Shown: positions 31,237 to 40,175 of the stretch, one piece after another
Layout: every line of letters begins with the position of its first letter
How positions within the stretch are numbered: position 1 is the stretch's first letter
Origin: Agapetus fuscipes
Taxonomy: Eukaryota; Arthropoda; Insecta; Trichoptera; Glossosomatidae
Direction of reading: 5' to 3'
Assembly (NCBI GenBank): GCA_951799405.1
Contig: OX637336.1
Span: 17,403,479-17,467,478, forward strand
DNA length: 64,000 nt
The notes under the pieces: model-generated
The model's database searches: none
Told to the model about the DNA's origin: nothing
Seen by the model: only the letters and a program-made list of their open reading frames with translations
Position numbers and translations under genes: made by a program

Positions 31237-33669
31237 ATGGCAACCAAAGTGAACATCAAGGACCTCAAAGTCACTGAGCTTAAAAATGAGCTTCTGGAGA
31301 GGGACCTGGAGACCTCAGGAGGGAAGGCGGCCTTACAAGCACGCCTCATGGAAGCTCTAGAACAGTCAGGCGAAGACCCGGCATACTTTGTCATGGCATC
31401 TGGGGGAGACCGCGCCCTTGAGGAGCTGAACCTCAGCATCAATGGAAACTTGAAGGAAGGCCTCACTACCATGGAGGAGAAGATGACCAGTAACCTGACA
31501 GGACTGAAAGTGGAGATGGCTGACAACGCCAAGACCCTGGAGGAGAAGATGGCTGACAATTCCAAGACCCTGAGGGAAGACCTGAAGGCGGAGATGGCTG
31601 ACAACGCCAAGACCCTGGAGGAGAAGATGGCTGACAACGCCAGGACCCTGGAGGAGAAAATGGCTGACAATTCCAAGACCCTGAGGGAAGACCTGAAGGC
31701 GGAGATAGCGGATAGTCTCACAACCCTGAAAGGAGAAATAGAGGAGAAGATGACAACCAACCTCTCGGCCCTGAAGGGGGAAATGGAGACTCGGATGTCA
31801 AACCTGGAAGACCGTCTGCGTGCCGAGCTGGCTGACAAGTGCCAGATGGAGTCCACCAGAATCTCCCCCAAAGGCGGCCTTCACGACGAGACCGACCAGG
31901 GATGCTCAACTCCAACCAGGATCACTAGAGGGGATGATGACCCTTCGCTGGCAAAGCACAACCTCCCAACCTTCGACGGGAAGACGTCGTGGGAGGAATA
32001 CTTGACCCTCTTTGAGACGGCTGCCATGATGGGAGCCTGGAGCCAGCAGAAGAAGGCTTCGGTTCTCAGCCTGTCGCTCCGAGGAGACGCTCTCAGGGTT
32101 CTGCAGGCCATACCCCTGGACAACCGTGGTGACTTTGGGCAGCTGAAGCAGCGCTTGGATATGCGCTATGGCCACAAGTGCCTGGAGCAGCTGTACAAGT
32201 CGCAGCTGAACACAAGGGTGCAGAAGCCCAACGAGAGCCTCCAGGAGTTTGAGATGGACATCGCCCGCCTGGTACGAGACGCTTACCCGACGTTCCCTGA
32301 TGACATCTGCGAGAACTTGGCAGTGGACAAGTTTCTGAACGGGTTGCGAGAATGGGAGACGCAGCAAGCAGTGAAACTGGCTCTTCCGAAGACATTGAAC
32401 GAGGCACTGACCAAAGCGATGGAGTTTGAGGCTGTCAAACAATCGATAAGAAGCCACGTCAGAGTATGCGCGATGAAAGTGCAAGAAACCAAGCCACTGA
32501 CGACGGAGGAAATAATAGAAAAAGTGCTGCAGCAACTTGAGCCAACGAGACAGGGGGCGCACTGCTGGACGTGTGGCCAGCAAGGACACCTGAGCGCTAG
32601 GTGCCCAAAGTCTCAAGGACCGGAGAAATTGGAAGACGACCGCAAGGATGTAGAGACCACCATGAAGATGAACAAACGGCTGAGGAAACTGCAAGTTCAG
32701 CTCCAGGATGCCGAGAGAAAGGTCAAAGTCATGGAGACGGAGAACAGGCAGCTGACGAAGAACTTGGCCAGCAGTGAAAGGGTCCGGCGAACAGCGGAGG
32801 CCGAGAGGGACGAGTTGCACGAGACTGTGATGAGCCTGGAGAGACAGAACAAGGGGCTTAGGACTAAGCTCCAGCAGCTGGAGACTGGGCAGGTGCCCAG
32901 GGCAAAGGACACCATTGCCAACCTGGAGTCCAAGATCAGCAACAACAATGAGGCGGGTGCTCGCATGAAGGATAACCACCGGCCAACTCAAAGAGCAAAG
33001 TGGTCAAACAATGACCAGCCCGCCCAGAGAGTACAAAAATGCGTCGCATCCAAAGAAGCGCCCCTGTTTGAGACGTTCTGGAGCAAGGTGCAAGAGGGAC
33101 AGAAGATTCGCCATGGAGTGACCACAGAAGTCCACAAGGACTTATTTGAGGTCACTGGGGACCACACACTGGCATGCAGTGTACCGGAAGATCTAGATAT
33201 GTCTAGAGGAATTGCACGGGTCTTCCGATACAAATTCGGAGAACCGCAACCCTCGAGCAGCCCGCAAGGAAGAGCTCTGAGACTACCGAAGGGGCGTCAA
33301 CAAGCATACTGCCTGGTTGTCCCGGATTCCAGCAACCTGGAAGAGGACTACAAGGCATTGTGGGACGGCCTTGTTGAGCTGCGTGACTACATGTTGGAGG
33401 ATCAGCAGGCGCGTCTGGCAATACCGAAGATGGGTGGCGGCCGCGCTAATCGAGACTGGCGGATAATCCGGAGTATGATTGAAGCAGTGTTCTCGGGAGT
33501 CGGCATCAGCGTCATGGTGTGCTGCGAGCAAGCGCAGCCGAGAGCCAGTGGGGAGAAATCCGTGGACTGCCACTTCTTCCTGACCACAGGGTGTCGACGT
33601 GGATCAGCATGCCCCTACCTACACAGAGTCAAGACTGTTCCGGGACGAAACAGTCTAGGTGGGGGGTAG
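31237..33669 (+). CDS. Gag-like protein with SAP, macrodomain and CCCH finger
   Basis: 810 residues. The ATG at 31237 sits in AAAATGG. Domains: SAP-type nucleic-acid-binding motif (about 9-42). A coiled coil of near-repeats MADNAKTLEEK/MADNSKTLREDLKAE spans 80-200. A Gag domain spans 240-405 (LPTFDGKTSWEEYLTLFE, RYGHK). The CCHC knuckle is C443-C446-H451-C456. A second coiled coil spans about 462-570. A macrodomain-like region spans 625-765 (DLFEV, ACSVPEDLDMSRGIARVF, IPKMGGGRANRDW) and resembles OARD1/TARG1-type macrodomains, which bind ADP-ribose or remove it from proteins. A CCCH finger (C778, C786, C792, H796) follows. The Lys and Asp expected at the catalytic positions read as Pro and Ala, so a binding role is likelier than hydrolysis. 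The stop codon lies one base before the 3' LTR. GC-rich codons stand out from the AT-rich host DNA. Confidence 0.85.
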   Translation: MATKVNIKDLKVTELKNELLERDLETSGGKAALQARLMEALEQSGEDPAYFVMASGGDRALEELNLSINGNLKEGLTTMEEKMTSNLTGLKVEMADNAKTLEEKMADNSKTLREDLKAEMADNAKTLEEKMADNARTLEEKMADNSKTLREDLKAEIADSLTTLKGEIEEKMTTNLSALKGEMETRMSNLEDRLRAELADKCQMESTRISPKGGLHDETDQGCSTPTRITRGDDDPSLAKHNLPTFDGKTSWEEYLTLFETAAMMGAWSQQKKASVLSLSLRGDALRVLQAIPLDNRGDFGQLKQRLDMRYGHKCLEQLYKSQLNTRVQKPNESLQEFEMDIARLVRDAYPTFPDDICENLAVDKFLNGLREWETQQAVKLALPKTLNEALTKAMEFEAVKQSIRSHVRVCAMKVQETKPLTTEEIIEKVLQQLEPTRQGAHCWTCGQQGHLSARCPKSQGPEKLEDDRKDVETTMKMNKRLRKLQVQLQDAERKVKVMETENRQLTKNLASSERVRRTAEAERDELHETVMSLERQNKGLRTKLQQLETGQVPRAKDTIANLESKISNNNEAGARMKDNHRPTQRAKWSNNDQPAQRVQKCVASKEAPLFETFWSKVQEGQKIRHGVTTEVHKDLFEVTGDHTLACSVPEDLDMSRGIARVFRYKFGEPQPSSSPQGRALRLPKGRQQAYCLVVPDSSNLEEDYKALWDGLVELRDYMLEDQQARLAIPKMGGGRANRDWRIIRSMIEAVFSGVGISVMVCCEQAQPRASGEKSVDCHFFLTTGCRRGSACPYLHRVKTVPGRNSLGGG

Positions 33670-34187
33670 TGTTATGTAAATATAAATATTGAAATAAGTA
33701 TGGGTAGTTATAGTGTTATGTAAATATAAATATTGAAATAAGTATGGATAGTTATAGTTATAAGAATCCTCAAAAGTATTGGTAGGTAAGATCGATAATT
33801 ATGTATAAGTGTAGAATTCTCTAGGCTAAGTAGGTATTTGTTATAATTATAGGAATACTGTATTGCATTGGTAGGTAGGATTTTGGTTGTGTCTAGGTAG
33901 TACGTGAAACATCGAGAAGTAATAATTACTCTGGAACCGTCTGGCGACTTTAGTTCTGGATCATACTGCTCTGAAGAGTATAAAGGTGCGAATGGCCTGC
34001 AGAGCGGGCCAGTATCATAGCGACTTACAAACACATCGAAGCCATCTGATCAGTGAACCGAAACCAAGTAGAATAATCGAGAAAGTAGTGTGAAAATAAA
34101 TATTGTAACAGTGTAAAATAAATAAGTTTTAAAGGAGACCTGTGTATTTTTAATTTGGAAAGACAATTGAACCCTAATTTCGTAACA
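33670..34187 (+). repeat. 3' LTR (518 bp)
   Basis: Identical in length and, as far as I can read, in sequence to 30053-30570. It begins directly after the gag stop codon. Confidence 0.9.
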
Positions 34188-34284
34188 GTAGTGTAGTGTA
34201 TGACACGAAGAAGAAGATTACATTCGTTTGACAAAATGAAATCAATTCCAAAATTCGAATCATTGCTTATTTACTCTTCATACA

Positions 34285-34400
34285 ATATGTACTACATAAG
34301 GAGGCACATGTAGGTTCACGTTTAAGCATGCTGCATGTTACTCTTGCCGCCTGTAACAGGGGTGGCATTGGCAATGGCGTAACATTTATTTTAACTGAAA
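34285..34400 (-). repeat. GTR repeat with internal deletion
   Basis: Minus-strand copy in which the second hairpin (GCATGCTGCATGTTAC) is joined directly to TCTTGCCGCC. Sequence between the two hairpins is missing. Confidence 0.6.
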
Positions 34401-34473
34401 AGTATAGCAATGATACATTTGTAGAAAAATTCAGATACATTTCAATGTTTCTTTTTTCTATCACACATCTATA

Positions 34474-34930
34474 TCTATAAAGAAGGATGTGTGTATGTAT
34501 GTATGTATGTATGTATGTATGTATGTATGTATGTATGTATGTATGTATGTATGTATGTATGTATGTATGTCCCCTATAGACTCATAAACCGCTCATCCGA
34601 TTTTGACGAAATTTTCAGGAAACATGTAACATATTCTTAGAACGAATCCTGTGAAGTTTGATGGTGATCAAATAAACAGTGGTTCTCAATTCTCGATATT
34701 TCAGCAACGAGGTCGGTAAATTTTGAAACCACCCAATAGAAGAAGACCATTATATTCAACTACAATACATAATCTTAGTTGCAAATATACATTTACATTA
34801 AAGATTCATATAAAATGCATGCTCACAAGTAGACACATGTAAGTTCACGCTTACAAATGCTGCATGTGTACCCACTCATAATTTAAAATCCAAATCTAAA
34901 ATGAACAACCCAGTAACTTTTACTTTACGC
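34474..34930 (+). mobile_element. Helitron-like 5' end, copy 1
   Basis: A|TCTATAAAGAAGGATG after host A (34473), then a (TATG)n microsatellite (34490-34569), then CATAAACCGCTCATCCGATT and a GTR fragment (34766-34925). The TC start after an A suits Helitron insertion between A and T. The same segment recurs from 35973. Confidence 0.55.
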
Positions 34931-35798
34931 CTAAAAATGGGAAAAAAAAAAAAAAGTTGGGAAATTTCCCCAAAAGTGGGGAATTTTTTTTTTCCCCAAA
35001 AGTCGGGAAAAACCTAACCTAACCTAACCTAACCTAAAAATGGGAAAAAAAAAAAAAAAGTTGGGAAATTTCCCCCTGCGCATTGTTCCCACTTATCCCC
35101 CTGCGCATGGTTCCCACTTTCAAATCTGGGAAAAAAAAAAAAAAGTTGGGAAATTTTTTTTTCCCCAAAAGTCGGGAAAAACCTAACCTAACCTAAAAAT
35201 GGGGAAAAAAAAAAAAAGTTGGGAAAATTTCCCCAAAAGCGGGGAAATTATTTTTTCCCCAAAAGTCGGGAAAAACCTAACCTAACCTAACCTAAAAATG
35301 GGAAAAAAAAAAAAAGTTGGGAAATTTCCCCAAAAGTGGGGAAATTATTTTTTCCCCAAAAGTCGGGAAAAACCTAACCTAACCTAACCTAAAAATGGGA
35401 AAAAAAAAAAAAGTTGGGAAATTTCCCCAAAAGTGGGGAAATTTTTTTTTCCCCAAAAGTCGGGAAAAACCTAACCTAACCTAACCTAACCTAAAAATGG
35501 GAAAAAAAAAAAAAAAGTTGGGAAATTTCCCCCTGCGCATTGTTCCCACTTATCCCCCTGCGCATGGTTCCCACTTTCAAATCTGGGAAAAAAAAAAAAA
35601 GTTGGGAAATTTTTTTTTCCCCAAAAGTCGGGAAAAACCTAACCTAACCTAAAAATGGGGGAAAAAAAAAAAGTTGGGAAAATTTCCCCAAAAGTGGGGA
35701 AATTTTTTTTTCCCCAAAAGTCGGGAAAAACCTAACCTAACCTAAAAATGGGGAAAAAAAAAAAGTTGGGAAAATTTTACTTAACTTTACCCACTTTA
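34931..35798. repeat. Satellite array with embedded (CCTAA)n telomere-type motif
   Basis: Tandem units of roughly 80-110 bp. Each carries 2-5 CCTAA pentamers (arthropod telomere motif) followed by AAAAATGGGAAAA, an A run, GTTGGGAAATTTCCCC and AAAAGTCGGG. A variant unit also holds CCCCCTGCGCATTGTTCCC. It lies exactly between ...TTTACGCC and AACTTGAAATGG, which are contiguous in the downstream duplicate at about 36492. Confidence 0.85.
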
Positions 35799-35804
35799 CT
35801 TAAC

Positions 35805-35972
35805 TTGAAATGGATGTTATTCAGCTCCTGAGTGGCTTGACACTCATTTCTTATGAAGGCTGAGTAAGCCTTGCCGGTATTTTATTTTGGGTTTAAAATA
35901 AACACTGAAACGGGAAATAATTTCTGACAACTTCGGTGGGATTCTAACTCGAGATCTCGGCATGGAATGCAA
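35805..35972 (-). repeat. SINE B (minus), truncated
   Basis: Body to the start of the tRNA-like head (GGCATGGAATGCAA), where the second Helitron-like 5' end interrupts it. Confidence 0.7.
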
Positions 35973-36492
35973 TCTATAAAGAAGGATGTGTGTATGTATG
36001 TATGTATGTATGTATGTATGTATGTATGTATGTATGTATGTATGTATGTATGTATGTATGTATGTATGTATGTATGTATGTATGTATGTATGTATGTATG
36101 TATGTATGTATGTATGTATGTATGTATGTATGTTCCCTATACTCATAAACCGCTCATCCGATTTTGACGAAATTTTCAGGAAACATGTAACATATTTTTA
36201 GAATGAATCGTGTGAAGTTTGATGGTGATCAAATAAACAATGGTTCTCAATTCTCAATATTTCAGCAACGAGGTCGGTAAATTTTGAAACCACCCAATAG
36301 AAGAAGACCATTATATTCAACTACAATACATAATCTTAGTTGCAAATATACATTTACATTAAAGATTCATATAAAATGCATGCTCACAAGTAGACACATG
36401 TAAGTTCACGCTTACAAATGCTGCATGTGTACCTACTCATAATTTAAAATCCAAATCTAAAATGAACAACCCAGTAACTTTTACTTTACGCC
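35973..36492 (+). mobile_element. Helitron-like 5' end, copy 2
   Basis: Repeats 34474-34930 with a longer (TATG)n microsatellite (about 35985-36132). It contains GTR fragment 36325-36485. It inserted into the SINE B of the preceding unit (A|TC at 35972/35973). Confidence 0.55.
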
Positions 36493-36705
36493 AACTTGAA
36501 ATGGGTGTTATTCAGCTCCTGAGTGGCTTGACACTTATTTCTTATGAAGGCTGAGTAAGCCTTGCCGGTATTTTATTTTGGGTTAGAAATAAACACTGAA
36601 ACGAGAAATAATTTCTGACAACTTCAGTGGGATTCTAACTCGAGATCTCGGCATGGAATGCAGTTACTCTACCAACTAAGCTATAGACCGGACTTTTTAC
36701 AAATA
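36493..36705 (-). repeat. SINE B (minus)
   Basis: Complete tRNA-like head at the plus-strand right edge (ACCAACTAAGCTATAGACCGG), body toward 36497. Confidence 0.8.
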
Positions 36706-36729
36706 TGGTGGATCGATATCGGTTTGGTT

Positions 36730-37128
36730 AGGGGTAAGCAACCTGCGGCTCACCAGCCACATGCGGCTCTTTGGGTGTGAAGTTACGGCTCTTTAGCTTC
36801 ATACGCAAATATAAAAAAAACACAGAATTATACTTCTGATCGAAAAAAACTAAATCGTTCTGAATCGATTAACGATCTCTCCGCTACTTGTACTCGCTTT
36901 TCACCCCCCACCCTCCCCCCAACTACAATATAAAAACCCAATCTTCAATGAACATAAGCCCTGCAACTCTTGCCGACCTTCCCTGAAACAGGGGTGACAT
37001 TGGCAAAGTGAACCATTTTTTACAGTATGGGTGGTCAGCCTCATACCAACCTATAAGTCAAGGAAAAACTTTGAAATTTGTAAATTGTAATTTTTGGCTC
37101 TTCCGACTCAAAAGGTTGCCGACCCCTG
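36730..37128. mobile_element. hAT-like non-autonomous element, with nested GTR
   Basis: Ends AGGGGTAAGCAACCTG and AGGTTGCCGACCCCTG form an imperfect inverted repeat of the CAGGGGTCGGCAACC type common to hAT families. GCGGCTC/GAGC-rich subterminal sequence is present. A GTR copy (36933-37063, minus) is nested inside. The TSD is not recognisable. Confidence 0.5.
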
Positions 37129-37130
37129 GC

Positions 37131-37480
37131 CTAGACAAAAGTTCCAAATTAAAAAATGTTATTCAAGTATTCCAAGTTGAATTTTAGAAATGTAAGAAAG
37201 CTTTTATATCCCGCACTTATAAAAAATACGATAAACAAAAGTTCGTAGGTCACAACTAGAAGACCATATTGAAATATATTATTATTATGAAAACCTTTTA
37301 TTGAAACATACTTTTAATTAAAATATACATAATATAGTTGTTTTTTCAAAAAACGCATTTCTGTAAAATTATATACTCACCACAAATTTAAAGATCGTTT
37401 TTTTCTCGGCGGTTAAACGTCTTTCTTCTATTATTTAGATTTTGGGCAGTAACTTTGTGAAAGCACATTTTAATTAATTA
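37131..37480. other. AT-rich interval, nothing recognised
   Basis: No ORF or tRNA-like sequence. Near 37390 it contains the TTTTTTCTCGGCGG motif of the dispersed GTTGCTAGG-type repeat. Confidence 0.45.
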
Positions 37481-37694
37481 AAATACTTTTTTAACTTTGT
37501 TACAATTCACTTGAGTTTTATTTTTTAAAAAACACAACCAGTTTCGGGAGAAGCAGTACCTCCCATCTTCAGGTGTAAATATCAGGTGTTGATATTTACA
37601 CCTGAAGATGGGAGGTACTGCTTCTCCCGAAACTGGTTGTGTTTTTTAAAAAATAAAACTCAAGTGAATTGTAACAAAGTTAAAAAAGTATTTT
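37481..37694. repeat. Near-perfect palindrome with two hammerhead motifs, locus 4
   Basis: A 214-bp inverted repeat centred near 37588 with a loop of about 5 bp. Its arms contain AAAACACAACCAGTTTCGGG and its inverse, so a hammerhead-like motif points outward on each strand. Confidence 0.85.
37598..37642 (+). ncRNA. Hammerhead-ribozyme-like motif, locus 4 (+)
   Basis: ACAC, CTGAAGA core, one unpaired T, stem II GGGAG/CTCCC, GAA, helix III ACTGGT, T at the cleavage position, then GTGT pairing with ACAC (helix I). The minus-strand arm carries the same motif. Confidence 0.6.
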
Positions 37695-38177
37695 AGTCTT
37701 TCTTCTATGTGACAATGGTCCAAAGCAACCAAGATAAACAAAATGTTTGCCTTTTACCTAACCCGGCCGTGCGACTTACAATTTTGTTGTCAATAGAAAA
37801 TGTTCCGTGTGCACTACCTAAAACTTTCACTTATTGAAATAATGGATAGAGCACATTTTAAATGTGGGGAAAAAATGTGAATTCACTTGGCCGGGATAAA
37901 GACAGGACAGGGAGTCAAAAATTCAACATAAATTAAACACTTTCATGGAGATAGTTGAAAAAACACTTAAGTGCATCATATTGTATGAAGCATTTTCCCC
38001 AACTGCATACGTTTCACAGTGCGGTTACATTGAAAAATATTCCTGATTGTTTGGAATACATTTATTTCTTCACTTTGCTCAAAGAGTATAGTGAATTTTA
38101 TAGATTAGTTCTTTAATTGTATGATTATAAAATTTAATGTATTGTTTATATTCTTTTCTTTATATTCTTTTCTCGTT
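37695..38177. other. Unassigned interval
   Basis: CAATGGTCCAAAGCAACC resembles the end of the 284-bp duplication. Otherwise no feature seen. Confidence 0.4.
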
Positions 38178-38690
38178 CCTTGACTTATAGGTTGTTATGC
38201 GGCTGACCACCCATCATATAAAAATTGGTTCACTTTGCCAATGTCACCCCTGTTTCAGGGAAGGACGGCAAGAGTTGCAAGGCTTATGTTCATTTGAGAT
38301 TGGGTTTTTATATTGTAGGTCCACATGCGGCATGTGTTAGCGCGAAATTATACATATCTGCTTGTGGGAATGCATTTAGTATAAATCTTAAATGATATAT
38401 ATCTTTGCAGCTTAGATTAGATTAGATTAGATTAGTATAGGTCAATATGCATCTGACCAACTATAAATAGAAAATGGTTCACTCTGCCAATGTCACCCCT
38501 GTTTCAGGGAAGGTCAGCAAAGAGTTGCAGGGTGTATGTTCATTTGAGATTTGGGTTTTTATGTTGTAGGTTCACACGCAGAATGTGCAAGTGTGAACTT
38601 ATACGTGTCTGCTTGTGGGCAAGCACTTAATGTGAATTCCAAATGTAACAATTATATCCATGCAACTTAGAATAGATTAGATGAGTGACG
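38178..38690 (+). repeat. Two GTR copies head-to-tail
   Basis: Copy one ends in GATTAGATTAGATTAG at about 38425, and copy two starts at 38437 and ends at 38690. Both carry the intact first hairpin. Confidence 0.85.
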
Positions 38691-38699
38691 TTACATAGC

Positions 38700-38950
38700 C
38701 GATTTTTTTATCTTAAATATAAATGGAGCACCGCAATCGATTTTCCCTATGCTTGGCTCTGCTGCTTAACAGTTGTACCTAGACCTTTTTTTTTAGAAAA
38801 CGTGAAGATTAACCTAGAGATAAATTGTGTGAAGCTTGATTCCGATTAGCACACTTTTTTTTTTGATCCTGTTGTTTCCTCTTTTATCTGTAGAAAAAAA
38901 TTGATACCACATGCCCAAATGGCGTAGTGAAACACGCCGGGTACTGCTAG
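38700..38950 (+). mobile_element. Helitron 3' end
   Basis: Hairpin GGCGT(agtgaaac)ACGCC at 38921-38938 is followed after 12 nt by the terminal CTAG (GGGTACTGCTAG), then host T. This is the classic Helitron 3' terminus. The 5' partner may be at 35973 or 34474, but nested insertions make that uncertain. Confidence 0.75.
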
Positions 38951-39606
38951 TAAATCATATTATCCTAATGGATCGGACTGCCAGAAAAAATGAAAACAAA
39001 AAAAAAACAATGACCGCCTACGCGCCATTTTTACCAACGTGCAGAAAATAAAATAATAAAAAAAATAATCTACCGGTAGGTATACAAAACCAATAATACC
39101 TATTGACCTGGCCGGCTGGGACGAATGACTTATAGCCTTACAGATAAATCTGACAGCCATTGGATTTTAAAAAAAGAACAAAGCCAGAGATAATCCCCGC
39201 TCATTTTCCGTTACTACCAACCGCCTTATATTATTTTATTTTATGGCAATATTTTTTTTTTATTCGACGTAAAATATTATAATCCACTTTGAGTGCTGCC
39301 ATAAAGAAATAACGTTTCCTTGGTAGGTTGGAAAATCGTAAAATTGAAGAAATTGTTTTTTGTACACATGTTTTTAAGGGTTGAAAAATACAAGATGCTC
39401 ATATTTTTTTCATAAGTGAGTCATGAAGAATCTAGGATCCTATGTTTGCATACATTTTTATCTTATTTTCAGTGAAAACCCCTCGATTCTGTCTTTGATG
39501 CTGTCAATCAACCTTTTTGTCTATGTCAATGAAGTCGGAACATTTTTTTGAATTTCAAACTTTTTTCTCGGCGAGCAAACGCCAGTCTTATACGAGATGC
39601 CTTCCT
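38951..39606. other. AT-rich interval with dispersed-repeat motifs
   Basis: 39530-39610 (CTTTTTTCTCGGCGAGCAAACG, CCTTCCTTAGCAACCC, shown in parts) recurs in inverse at 29727-29800. No coding sequence. Confidence 0.45.
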
Positions 39607-40175
39607 TAGCAACCCATCTATAATCTAAGTTGCAAAGATATATTACATAATGATTCATATGAAGTGCATTCCCATAAGCAGGGATTTATAGGTTTGCGCT
39701 TACACATGCCGCATATAGATTTACAAAATAAAAACATCTCAAAAGAACATCCTGTGACTCTTGCCGATCATCCCTGAAACAGGGGTGATTAAAAATTAAA
39801 TTAGTCTGATTTACTTTGTGAGCGCTGTTTTTGTGTGTATCACACCTCAAGAGCCCTCTGCGAGCTTGGTCGTCGCTGTAGAAAGCGCCAATTCTCAAGC
39901 AAGACCCAGTTGTTGTAAGGCTGGATGGACCTTTTGATGACCGGTCTTTGGTAAAGGTTTATGTATTTTTCAACCCAGCGAAGAGCTAATTTGAAAATAT
40001 AAATGATATATTTTTGTGCTCCGCCGGGATTCGAACCCACGACTTTCCAGTTACGAGTCCGAAGTGTTACCACCTGGACTACGGACGGATGATATTGGCA
40101 AAGTGAACCTATTTTACAGTATAAGTGGCCTGCCTCATACCAAACTATAATTCAAGAAACACAACAATTAATTAC
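39607..40175 (-). repeat. GTR copy split by a SINE A
   Basis: GTR halves 39607-39790 and 40091-40175 (minus) are separated by a minus-strand SINE A at about 39835-40090. The SINE A B box GGGATTCGAACCC and head CTACGGACGG are readable. The GTR was therefore there first. Confidence 0.8.

Larger units (their letters stand above)
30053..34187 (+). mobile_element. Non-autonomous gag-only LTR retrotransposon
   Basis: 4.1 kb with two 518-bp LTRs that I find identical, both starting TGTTATG and ending CGTAACA. A 4-bp TSD flanks it. A PBS-like TGGCGTCAGGTGCGG follows the left LTR, and a G-rich polypurine tract (GGTGGGGGG) overlaps the stop of the single gene. There is no protease, RT, RNase H or integrase. 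It must use enzymes of an autonomous partner, probably Ty3/gypsy, supplied in trans. Identical LTRs indicate a recent insertion. Confidence 0.92.

Noticed and set aside
31906..32991. 361-codon antisense frame inside the gag-like gene
   Set aside because: GC-rich codon shadow of the plus-strand gene, with no domain of its own.
35967..36201. Open frames of Met-Tyr-Val-Cys repeats
   Set aside because: Translation of the (TATG)n microsatellite, not a gene.
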